Origin: Diphasiastrum complanatum
Taxonomy: Eukaryota > Streptophyta > Lycopodiopsida > Lycopodiales > Lycopodiaceae
DNA: 64,000 bases
NCBI GenBank assembly: GCA_029204225.1
Contig: CM055103.1
Coordinates: 40,123,323 to 40,187,322 of the forward strand
Direction of reading: 5' to 3'
The notes under the pieces: generated by a model
Database searches by the model: none
What the model was told of the DNA's origin: nothing
What the model saw: the letters and a program-made list of their open reading frames with translations, nothing else
Position numbers and translations under genes: made by a program
In this document: positions 1 to 9,325 of the stretch, piece by piece
How the letters are laid out: each line of letters starts with the position of its first letter
How positions within the stretch are numbered: the stretch's first letter is position 1

Positions 1-503
1 AACCTCTTCTAATCTCTTTGATGGACTGTACTCATTTTTATTTGGGTATGAATTAATTTTTTAGATCCTGTGAGTGAGAACACATTGCGGTGGCCCAAGG
101 GACCGCAACGGACCGCAAGGAGCCTCCTTGTGGCTCCCTTGAGGTCGACAGCCCACCTGCATAGCACACCGACATGCCAAGTGATTCTAGAAAAAAAAAA
201 ACAAACAAACAAAGAAAATATGTTTGCCAAGGCAATTTTTCTTTTTTGAATCACTTGCCACACCGGCGTGCCAAGTGATTTAGTCAAAAAAAAAAAAAAT
301 TCTTTTTGTAGCACAAGCTATTCTTCAATTTTTTTTTTGTTGGGATTTCATTATGGCATTTTTAACTATGTGCCAAACCACAATTCTTATTAATAAACAT
401 TCAAGTAGTGGCATAAAAAAGATAGCACACCATGTGCTATCTTTGTATTGACTCATGGCAAGAAAGAAACTTACAAAACTTGCAAAAAATTTAATCGCAA
501 AAT
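1..503. other. Non-coding, A-rich leader region
   Basis: I see no gene here. The stretch has poly-A/T runs, a short direct repeat around GGACCGCAA near 100-120, a 22-bp near-repeat at 165-186 and 259-280, and a small perfect hairpin at 421-441 (GATAGCACA / TGTGCTATC). Short reading frames on the minus strand are low-complexity and match no family I know. Confidence 0.5.
249..280. repeat. 32-bp near-perfect palindrome
   Basis: The arms 249-264 and 265-280 are inverted copies of each other with two mismatches and no spacer. The right half is also a near-copy of 165-186, so the unit occurs twice, each time followed by an A-run. It could be a terminal piece of a small transposable element or a cruciform-prone site. 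Confidence 0.5.
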
Positions 504-1104
504 GGCTCTCTCATGTATGCCATGATTATTGGCTCTCTCATGTATGTCATGATTTGTACTAGACCTGACATTGCTTATTCACGCCGATATAGGTCAAATT
601 CAGGTTTCATTCATTAGAAAACTCTATTTGGAGTTATTCAATACTCGTAGTGGATAGAAAATTATTGCATATGTTATGGTAAAAATTTGAGTGAGGATTC
701 AAATACCATGTTAATTTTCTTCAAGGTTTTATAGATGCAGATTCTTCGACAGAGGCTAAATACATTTTTGCTACAAATGTTGCAAAGGAAACTATCTAAT
801 TAAGGCATCTATTGTCAGACATTGATCTTTGTCAGTTACAAGCTACTTCCATTATCAGCGACAATTAGAGTAAAATTGCTTTATCTATTAATCCCAAGTA
901 TCATTCTCAGAGCAAGCACATTGAGATAAAATATCATTTTGTTAGAGACAAAGTACTCAACATGGAGATCATTTTAATTTTTTCAGATCATAGTTCATGG
1001 TAGCAGATATATTTACAAAGGCATTGGCATTCAACGATCATTCGAAGTTTAGCAATATGCTCAACTTAACACCTCGATTTTTGAGAGTTCACATTAAGGG
1101 GGAG
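504..1104 (+). mobile_element. Copia remnant: RT end/RNase H and polypurine tract
   Basis: The frame at 531-581 reads GSLMYVMICTRPDIAYS, the typical Copia segment between RT and RNase H. Near 910-970 SKHIEIKYHFVRDKV is the conserved C-terminal RNase H motif. The element ends in the plant Copia polypurine tract AAGGGGGAG (1096-1104), followed by TGTTAG, the expected LTR start. Stops and frameshifts make it non-functional. A 27-bp tandem duplication lies at 504-557. Confidence 0.75.
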
Positions 1105-1224
1105 TGTTAGATTTGACAGGTATCGAGAACATCTATAGAAATACATGCAAGCAGTTTTAAATTGGGATTATCAAACAAATTCGAATCATCCAAACGTTGA
1201 TAGATTTTCAAGAGTTCCAAACTC

Positions 1225-1960
1225 AACTAGAATATATTTAGCTCTCTAAAAATCAAAGGCAAAGGAACAGTCATCATCAGATTTGATGATGGTTCATCTC
1301 GACTTATTGAGAATATTTTGTTTGGTTCAACTTTGACCAAGAACTTACTATTTGTTTGTCAAATTGCCGATCAATGCCACACTGTCAAATTCGATGCAGA
1401 TCAATGCCTCCTTCGAGACAATAACTTGAACATTTTGGGGTCAAAGGGTATAGAGATGGCCATCTCTATACATTAAGTCATGAATGTGCGCTCACCTCTT
1501 AGAAATTTTTTTATGTCTACACCTTCATTCGACAAGAACGTTCTATGGCACCAATGCCATGGACATCTGCATATGAGAACCATCACTTATATGTTCTACA
1601 ACAAACTTGTCGAAGGCTTAGACATAAACAAGTCCTCACTAACACAGACTTGTGAGACTTGTATTATTGGCAAGCATGCAAGGTTAAGATTTCCCAAAGG
1701 CCAAGCTCATAGAGCTAAAGGCATTTGGATCTTATTCACTACAATCTCTATGGCCCGATGCAAACTACATCATGCGATGGATCGATGTATTTCATTACAT
1801 TTATTGATGATTATTCTCGAAGAACTACTGTCATTTTCATCAAGAACAAATAGTAAACATATTTGTGTTTCCAACAATTCAGATGACTATTTGAAAATCA
1901 GACAGGAAGAAAAATCAAAGCTCTACGCACAAATGTAATGCATTAGTAAGTTGTGCGAGA
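1225..1960 (+). mobile_element. Copia remnant: protease end, GAG-pre-integrase, integrase start
   Basis: Around 1240-1476 one frame carries the segment between protease and integrase (IKGKGTVIIRFDDGSS then LTKNLLFVCQIADQ). From 1480 a 152-codon frame contains the GAG-pre-integrase zinc-binding pattern (LWHQCHGHLH, CETCIIGKHARLRF). After about 1720 the integrase core is readable only by changing frame. It is joined directly to the LTR start of the preceding fragment, so this is rearranged debris and not one intact element. Confidence 0.7.
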
Positions 1961-2030
1961 GTTCCCAAGTTTTGAGTAAACATACAAGGAAAATTGGAAT
2001 TTTTGTCTTATCTGTGAATTATCGCAGAAG

Positions 2031-2350
2031 TAACCTTCTCAACATGGTCCATTGAGCTCAAAATGTCATTTTTCATCCATGACCAAGTCTGCGAGAGTTC
2101 ATATGAAGTTTTGATGAAATTTTAAGGGAAAGAACAATTTTTTCCTACCATCAACCCTTGCAAACATCCATAACTTTCGCAATACTGAGAACTAACCTTT
2201 GCAACCCAGTCCATTGTGCTCAGAATGGCATTTTTCATCTAGGTCCAAGTCTGCGAGAGTTCATTGAAATTGGAAAAAAGTGAGTTTTTTTCTATCTTGA
2301 ACCCTAGCAAACATCAATAACTTTTGCATCTACGAGAGTTAACCTTCGCC
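2031..2350. repeat. Diverged tandem repeat, period about 150-160 bp
   Basis: Two long units begin TAACCTT at 2031 and 2193 (period 162) and share CATTTTTCATC and GTCTGCGAGAGTTCAT. A third partial unit starts at 2340 (period 147). Similar CTTCGCC words recur at 36.2-36.6 kb in the leader of a Ty3-type element, so this may be retrotransposon leader DNA. Confidence 0.55.
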
Positions 2351-2702
2351 AGTCTGATACAAGCTAGATCCGACCTAGATCCCAGCTACAATCAAGAGGG
2401 GTTGTAATCACAACATCCATCAAGATCCAACATCCCTAGACTGAACAAAGTGAATCAATCTTAGATCAGGACAATCAATACTTAAAAAAATCTTTTTTTT
2501 TTTAAAAATTGTCTCATCGACTAGTGACATGACACGCCAATCACCCGCTCGATCACATACAAGTCATACCCTTCAGTGTTGGGGCCCAGCGCAATTCCCC
2601 AGACCCCTACCCTAGGGCGTCACTGGCATTTCTGTCTTTTCGAATGTCCTTGGTTTTTTCATCTCTCAATCTTTGGTCTACTTATTTTCTTCTCTTGTTT
2701 TT

Positions 2703-2824
<122 letters not shown>

Positions 2825-2873
2825 ACACCACAGTTGTACAACCCTTGAAGCAATTTCTTACATCACGGCAATA

Positions 2874-4253
2874 TTGCATCCAGTCATGACTACCGAGTTT
2901 GTGAAATTAGCTTCATTTCAGATGTTTCCTGATGAGACAGTTCAAAAATACACCAGACGACTAGTCAATCTGGTAAAATATATTGATCTACTGAGCCTAG
3001 AGACCATAATGCAAAACTACTATATCGAAATACTCGACAAGATCAAATTTGGTATGAAGAAGTTCACATCCTACGCTTCATTGTCACAAATCTATCAAGA
3101 TGCCGTCATTATGGAGAATCTTATTTTGAAAAAGAGGGTAGATCACTCCTATCCAAATGCAGAGATATCGGATGGGGAATCAGAAAAATCTAAAAGTTTC
3201 ATGCTAGTCGAGCAAACAAGGTAGAAGGCCACAAATCATTAGGGTGTGCAATAGAGTCAAGCGGATCAGGTGCAACAAGAGACACGAACCCAGTACTTCA
3301 AGTTTTGTCAGTTGTCATCAAACTCAGACTCACAAAGTAAAGTTTTTTGAGAAAGACCAATGTATATTCAGCTCTGAGAATCATCCAAGCAAAAGATGTC
3401 CAATAAAAAATCCGCACTTCTTACAAAGAATCAAGTCAGCAAGGAGCTCACCAAAGAGATGGATATCAAATTGATTCATGTAAATCACAAGTTTCTTCAA
3501 CAACCAGTGGCAACGTGGAAGTATTGGTCATATCATCTTGCATGTCTTCGAACTCCAAGGAAGACCACAATAGCCTACCAGTTTATTTTGTGGAAGATCA
3601 TAAGGGGAATCTATTACTAGTATATGCCTATCAACTTAGAGATGGTGATATACTGCACTCAGTAAGATGCTATGAATGTGGAGGAAAACATCGTCGAGCC
3701 GAATGTCCACATCGAGGAGATCCATCAACATTAAAACCCCGATGTACACAATGCAGAGTTAACCATCCATGTCGAGATTATCCACTGTGGAATCCACACA
3801 TAGTCAGGAGGCATGTGGCTTATATAGATAGATACGCACTTGTGTTGACCAATCCACCTATAGATAGAATGCACTACAAGTCAAAAATCCTAGTGCCACC
3901 AGGTTATGAAACAAGTGAAGAAGAGGACAAAAGATCATAATTGTGGAATTGCTCCATGAAGTTTGACGGAAATCATAGGTTTTTTTTTGCTTATGTACGA
4001 TTTTCAACCTAGATCTCCGGTAAATGTGGAGACAAAGTCTGTTAAGATCTAGAAAGTTGTGAATTTCTTGCATGATATGCGTGAAATGTTGCAAGTGGCC
4101 CATGATTGTATCCGGAGTGCTCAGGATAGAGCTAAGCACTATGCCGATCTTAAGAGGTCTCCCAGAGATTTTAAAGTTGATGATTGGGTATATCTTAGAA
4201 TACCTAAAGATTCTAAGACTATGCATACAGCGACGATCTTGTACTACAAATGA
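2874..4253 (+). mobile_element. Ty3-type retrotransposon remnant (gag, zinc fingers, integrase end)
   Basis: Residues from 2874 resemble a retrotransposon Gag (FPDETVQKYTRRLVNLVKY). A frame at 3515-3940 holds Cys/His fingers: CYECGGKHRRAEC, one residue short of the usual CX2CX4HX4C spacing, then a second Cys cluster CTQCRVNHPCRDYP. At 4059-4253 AKHYADLKRSPRDF and VDDWVYLRIPK match the C-terminal part of Ty3 integrase. Protease, RT, RNase H and most of integrase are absent, so a large internal deletion joins Gag to the integrase tail. Confidence 0.65.
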
Positions 4254-4934
4254 CACACTACATTGAACTAGTAGCTTTCCATCTGCAATAAAAGCAAATA
4301 GTCTTCCTTTTGGCTCCTTTAAAAAACTTCCTCTTTGTTAATCTAAGAAGATGTCATTGTTACAATAGCCTCCAACTGCCATAATGAAGATATGAGACCA
4401 TCACATGTAGATAGAGGCCTGTAGATAGACTTCACCACCATGTTCTAGTTGTTGAAATTAACAAGAGAATTTTAACACATCCTTTGTGCCACTTCAATAA
4501 GAGCGTTCAATCAATAAAGAAGGCTAATCAACATATCGTGCTTCCTCACACACAGAATTCAAAAACTGCAATGAGCTTCTAAGAAAATTCTCTCTTTTTA
4601 TTCATTTTGCTTTTCTATTCAGAAGTATAATCATTACTCTTTTCTATAGAACAAATAAACAACAAACTCTCAACATGCCAAAATCTTTCACACACACAAT
4701 ATGTAAAGAAAAGACTTCTATTTCCTAAAATTGGAAGTGCATGCTAAAATCATCAGGCCTCAATAAAGAGAAAAGGGGAAGACCAGCATGCTTGCAATAT
4801 ATTCTTAAGAGTGAAGACTACAATGTGAAAGAGATGAAGAGAGAACCAATGACCTCTATAAAGGTATTTCTTGATTTTGATCCTTTGGCCTAAAGTCATG
4901 TTTCATAGAAGGATTAGACTCCTAATGTATATAC
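4254..4934. other. No gene seen
   Basis: AT-rich sequence between the Ty3 remnant and the next LTR. No long reading frame, RNA gene or recognisable repeat was found. Confidence 0.4.
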
Positions 4935-5411
4935 TGTTGGAGGGCTCTCGAAGAAATTAGGTGCAGAACAGGAAACAGAGCTCCAATATAGAGAACTTTA
5001 ACATGAACTTTACCAAAGTACAACATCAACATTGACTTAGATCGAATGGAAGAATGTCTTGGTAGGTGTCAAAGACAACCATGAAGGGAGCAAAACAATT
5101 AGGCGGCTAAGACAACTATGCTTCCTTTGAGATTAGACATTCTGAATTCAGTGAGTGTCAATTGAGAAAGAAAATTATCAGAGAGTATTCATAGTGCAAT
5201 ACACATAAGAAAATAGAGAATCTAAATTAAGTTGTTGTGAATACAATGATCAGATCATGATCATGTGTCCAAGAATGGTTCACAGTAGTGACGCACTATG
5301 TGCAATGATCTTACTTAGCTAGCTACAGATCAAATAACTATCTCTATTTCTTGAATGGCTTTCACTCTCTCGGATACCTCTGATTCTTTGGAATCAGATA
5401 GTTAAGACACA
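4935..5411 (-). repeat. 3' LTR of the minus-strand Copia element
   Basis: Starts TGTTGGAGGG and ends GACACA on the + strand. It aligns along its full length with 7466-7943. No polypurine tract precedes it on the minus strand, in keeping with the internal deletion. Confidence 0.85.
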
Positions 5412-5503
5412 ACTCGACTAACTAAGATTCAACTTGACTCGACATCAAAAATTCGATATGCCTTGTGTGATGTCGAGTATCCAAACCCAAAATTCTTGGT
5501 GAG

Positions 5504-6467
5504 CTAAGCATTTGACATCATTGATCGTGCTGCATTTAGTAATGTTCGGTTCCTCCTTTCGGCTACTCCATTCTGCTGTGGTGTGTAGCTGGTGGTGAAC
5601 TGATGATGAATGCCGAATGATGCTAGACAGTAGGACATTTCGTCTGACAGGAACTCTCCACTACTATCTGTACGAAGGGTCCTGAGTCGTTGATTAGTCT
5701 TTGTCTCATCGAAGTATTTGAAGTATTTGAAGTCTTTGAAATAGTTGAATGCCTCAGACTTGCTTTTAATGAGCATAATGCTGGTAAATCTCGAATAATC
5801 ATCGATAAAAGTGATAAAATACGATGCTGAGCCCAAAGAGGGAGTACTCATAGGGCCACACAGATCACTATGTATCAATTCTAGAATGGACTTAGCTCTA
5901 ATGGCTTGTCCCCTTGAAAATCTTGATCTAGGATGTTTGCCTAGTAGGCACATCTCACAGACATGTCGAATGTCAGTGGAGGCAGCGTTAAGGTTTAAAT
6001 CCTTGACCATACTATTATGATGCATATACAAGATTGATCTTATGTTTAAGTGTCCTAATCTTTGATGTCATAATTGGGCATTTGAAGTACTCACATAGTA
6101 GAAGGCGCATATTCGTGACCCCAAATGTATAAATTGCCTTCTCTGTTTCCAAAGAAGATTCCTTTATCGTTCTTGTCCAAAATGGTACATTGCTTCAAAT
6201 TGAACAAGGCTCTGCAGCCCTGATCAGTGAGCTTGCTGATTGACAATAAATTTTTGGTCAGTTTAGGTATGTATAATACATCCTTGAGCAAGGTCCATTT
6301 ACCATTTTGAAGATAAAGGTAAATAGATCCTTTGCCTTGAATCTACAATGTACTTGAGTCACCGAAGTAGACCTACATCGAATCTGCTGGTGTGAGGTCT
6401 TCGAATAAGGACTTACATGAAGTGATGTGCTAAGAAGCACCAAAATCGAGATACCAATCCAATGCAT
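5504..6467 (-). pseudogene. Copia protease and integrase (broken)
   Basis: Reading right to left: a protease active site near 6431-6450 reads DFGAS followed by a stop, where the family has D-S/T-G, so the catalytic Ser/Thr is lost. A segment at 6091-6291 is the protease-integrase linker (LTKNLLSISKLTDQG). At 5504-6031 comes the zinc-binding CEMCLLGKHPRSRF and an rve integrase core in which all three acidic residues are visible (HSD, RTDSSGEF, NGVAERRNR). A 9-bp slip has given the repeated FKYFKYF. The core ends at SMMSNA, at a deletion joint. Confidence 0.8.
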
Positions 6468-6559
6468 CTCTAATGGGTTTTTCTTGTATCATTAGCAGTG
6501 TTGGGTCTTCGAGAGAGAGATTCTGACAGAAGCAGATCCTCCATCCTACTACATCTTCT

Positions 6560-7391
6560 GCCTTGCTTCGCTATGCTTGAGAACTCGGCAATCCTTGATG
6601 TCGTGATTGGTTCTCTTGCAATACTTGCAGAAAAGTCTGGTCTTAGGATTTTGATGCTATCGATTGTGCTGTTGTGATTATTGGTCTGAATTTGTTTGCT
6701 CAGCTTTTGTCTTCTTATCCTTCGAAGATTTCTTCTTCTAGAGCTGTTGCTTATTTGAATAGAGAGCAACTATCTTCGAAATCGACGTGGATAAGGTTTT
6801 CCTTCTTACTTCTTCCTATAATAAACTTGTTGTCACCTTTTGTAGAGACAGGTCAGGTGACAACAAGTTTATTACAGGAAGAAGTAAGAAGTAAAACCTT
6901 ATCCACGTTGATTGTCATAAGAGGGATGAAGACTGGACATAAGACCTGTTAGCATCTTCGTCTGATACTGGCGAACCTACTACAGCTAACTAATTGAGTA
7001 GCTATTTGAATTTATTTAGATGATCAATGACTGAGGTTGCTTCACTCATCTTGAGTGATAGGAACTTCTCCCTCAAGAAGAGACGAGTTGATACATTTGT
7101 CATTTCATATAGACCAGTAAGAATGTCCCATGCCTCTTTGGAACTGGAACAATTAGCTACATAAGCTATTTGTGAAACTTTAAAATTCAGAGATACAATG
7201 GCAAGTGCTTTGCCATCCTTAGCTTTCCAGGTGGTCAGCATGTCAGGTTCAGCTGGCTTGGCTATTGAACCGTTGATGCATCTCCAGAGTTCTTTTTCTT
7301 GTGAGTATCACTTCGTCTTGAACTTCCACATGTGGAAGTCATCACCGTTGAACTTGTTGATCAAGCGGATTTTTGAAGATGTTCCTTCCAT
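6560..7391 (-). pseudogene. Copia gag with foldback insertion
   Basis: The minus-strand ATG at 7391 opens a Copia Gag (KFNGDDFHMWKFK, then SKEAWDILTGLYE). Stops replace expected Gln/Trp codons. The frame is broken by the inverted duplication at 6785-6908. It then resumes (VTTSLL stop EEVRRKTLSTS) and reaches one CX2CX4HX4C knuckle, CKYCKRTNHDIKDC, at about 6588-6629. Confidence 0.75.
6785..6908. repeat. Foldback inside Copia gag: 54-bp arms, 16-bp spacer
   Basis: 6785-6838 and 6855-6908 are inverted copies with two mismatches. On the element's sense (minus) strand the 6785-6838 arm is normal Gag coding sequence, and the other arm is an inverted extra copy inserted between the codons for SYDN and DLSLQKV. 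Confidence 0.9.
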
Positions 7392-7449
7392 GATGAATGA
7401 TCTAAGTATAGTAAAATAATTTCGAATACTAATAGTAGTTTGGAACGAT

Positions 7450-7462
7450 GGCTCTGATACCA
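7450..7462 (-). other. Primer-binding site (tRNA-iMet type)
   Basis: The minus strand reads TGGTATCAGAGCC three bases inside the right LTR, the usual plant Copia primer-binding site. It fixes the element as minus-strand. Confidence 0.9.
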
Positions 7463-7465
7463 CTC

Positions 7466-7943
7466 TGTTGGAGGGTTCTCGAAGAAATTAGGTGCAGAAC
7501 AGGAAACAGAGCTCCAACATAGAGAACTTTAACATGAACTTTACCAAACTACAACATCAACATTAACTTAGACTGAATGGAGGAATGTCTTGGTAGGTGT
7601 CAGAGACAACCATGAAGGGAGAAGAGCAATTAGGCGTCTCAGACAGCCATGTTTCCTTCAAGATTAGACATTCCAAATTGAGTGATTGTCAATTGAGAAA
7701 GAAAATTATTAGAAAGTATTTGTAGTGCAATACACATAAGATAATAGAGAATATGAATTAAGCTGTTGTGAATACAATGATCCGATTACGATCTTGTCTC
7801 CAAGAATGGTTCACAATAGTGACACCCTATGTGCAGTGATCTTACTTAGCTAGCTACAGATTAAATAACTATTTTCTATTCCTTTAATGGCTTTCACTCT
7901 CTTGGATATCTCTGATTCTGTGAAATCAGATAGTTAAGACACA
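7466..7943 (-). repeat. 5' LTR of the minus-strand Copia element
   Basis: Direct repeat of 4935-5411 with the same TG...CA ends, adjacent to the primer-binding site. Confidence 0.85.
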
Positions 7944-8004
7944 ATGGAGTTCGCGCAAGAACTTTGATTACTCTTCTCCACTTTCAACATCACATTATTC
8001 TAAC

Positions 8005-9119
8005 TGTTGGATTATTCTCCTTCTTACCAATCGACTAATCGGTTTTAATCTTCATCTATTGTTTTACCAGTTCTGCGAATTTTTTCTGTTCTTTTACAAT
8101 CTACAGTTTTACAAGTTTTTCACACAATCTGCAGAATTACACGAAGTTTTACCATAGTGTCGCATTTCATTTTTTCTCTCACTTCGACTTTCTTGCCTGT
8201 CAGGAATCTTGTGTAAAAATGCAGTGTTGCTTTTCGCATTTTTCACCTGTTAGGGTTTGCGAGCAAAAATCAGAGTCGCATTTTTCTTTTGACAAGATGT
8301 CACACTTTTCGCTTTTTCCAAAGACCCTCAGAAGTTAAAGAAATGACTCTTGCAAAGTGTAGGGCAACCCAAAATCAGTTTTTAAGGCACTATCACATTT
8401 TTTGCAAAATTCCGATATTGTCGTTTTTTGCGACGGTGTCGCCTATGGCTGTTTCAGTTCATTTTTGCAAAAGTGATAGTTTGGCCAATTTCACCGCTTA
8501 TTAGCAATCAATGACAAGAAACCAGATGGATGCCAGCGGATACCAGCCTATTGGCAATCGCAATTGACGACCTAATTTCTTAGTATAAATAGCTGATCAT
8601 ATTCATACAGTTTCAATGTAAGCAATTTAATATCATCAAGTATTGCAAGTTAGCTCTCTATCAAGCTTTTAAGCTTGAAGTCTCTTGAGCATTCTAGCTC
8701 AGTTTTAGAGTTATATTTTAGAGTTGCTATTGCGCTATTGCTTATCAGCATAGCTGCTTGTTATCAGACTTATCCTCAGTTACTCAGAGACAGCTTAGAG
8801 TGCACGGTTTCTATTTGCTAATGTTTTGCTCTCATTAGCATCTGTTTTTGTTTTTCTGAATCAATACCTATCTTTTATTGTGTTCAGTATATGTCAGAAT
8901 GCATGCATATCTGTATTTTCTTTGTAACTGATAAAAGTATCTGAGAATTCAATACTTCGTATTTGGCTACATAATCACTTAGTATCTAGCGATTTCAAAG
9001 TTAGTTGCTAAAGATTGAATGTGATTCCCATCACTACTGCTTTGTTCAACTTTTGATATGCATAGTCATGCATTGGAAGTAGGAAGTTTTGGCTACAATT
9101 ATCTAACCTATTTCCGACA
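8005..9119 (+). repeat. 5' LTR
   Basis: TG...CA ends. A TATA box (TATAAAT, 8584-8590) lies in a stretch shared with the 3' LTR. The U3 part contains at least six variants of a TCGC-plus-T-run word between about 8158 and 8440. It lacks about 28 bp present in the 3' LTR near 13870. Confidence 0.92.
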
Positions 9120-9131
9120 TGGTATCAAAGC
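9120..9131 (+). other. Primer-binding site (tRNA-iMet type)
   Basis: TGGTATCAAAGC directly abuts the LTR end, one base from the usual TGGTATCAGAGC. Confidence 0.85.
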
Positions 9132-9325
9132 TATTTCACTACTTCTTTATCTGATTCCTTCATGATATCAGAGCGAAAGCTCTAATACTTGATATCTTTT
9201 GCGATATCAAATTGATATCAAAGTCTTTAGTTCTTTCCAACCTTTCAGTATCAGATAATTGTTTTGTTATTGTTGGGATTACTACATCTTAGCGTCATCG
9301 ATATAATCGACAGACTAAGTTCTAG

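Larger units (their letters stand above)
4935..7943 (-). mobile_element. Copia element lacking RT and RNase H (two LTRs, minus strand)
   Basis: Two direct repeats of about 477 bp, both TG...CA, bound the unit. A methionyl-initiator tRNA primer-binding site next to the right LTR sets the orientation. Reading leftward the order is gag with one zinc knuckle, protease, GAG-pre-integrase and integrase core. Integrase stops near 5504. A short piece of its C-terminus (GYSTSHKAYRIFD) remains at about 5412-5500, and RT, RNase H and the polypurine tract are missing. Flanking pentamers do not match (TATAC, ATGGA), so no target-site duplication is left. The LTRs differ at roughly one site in ten by eye. 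Confidence 0.85.
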
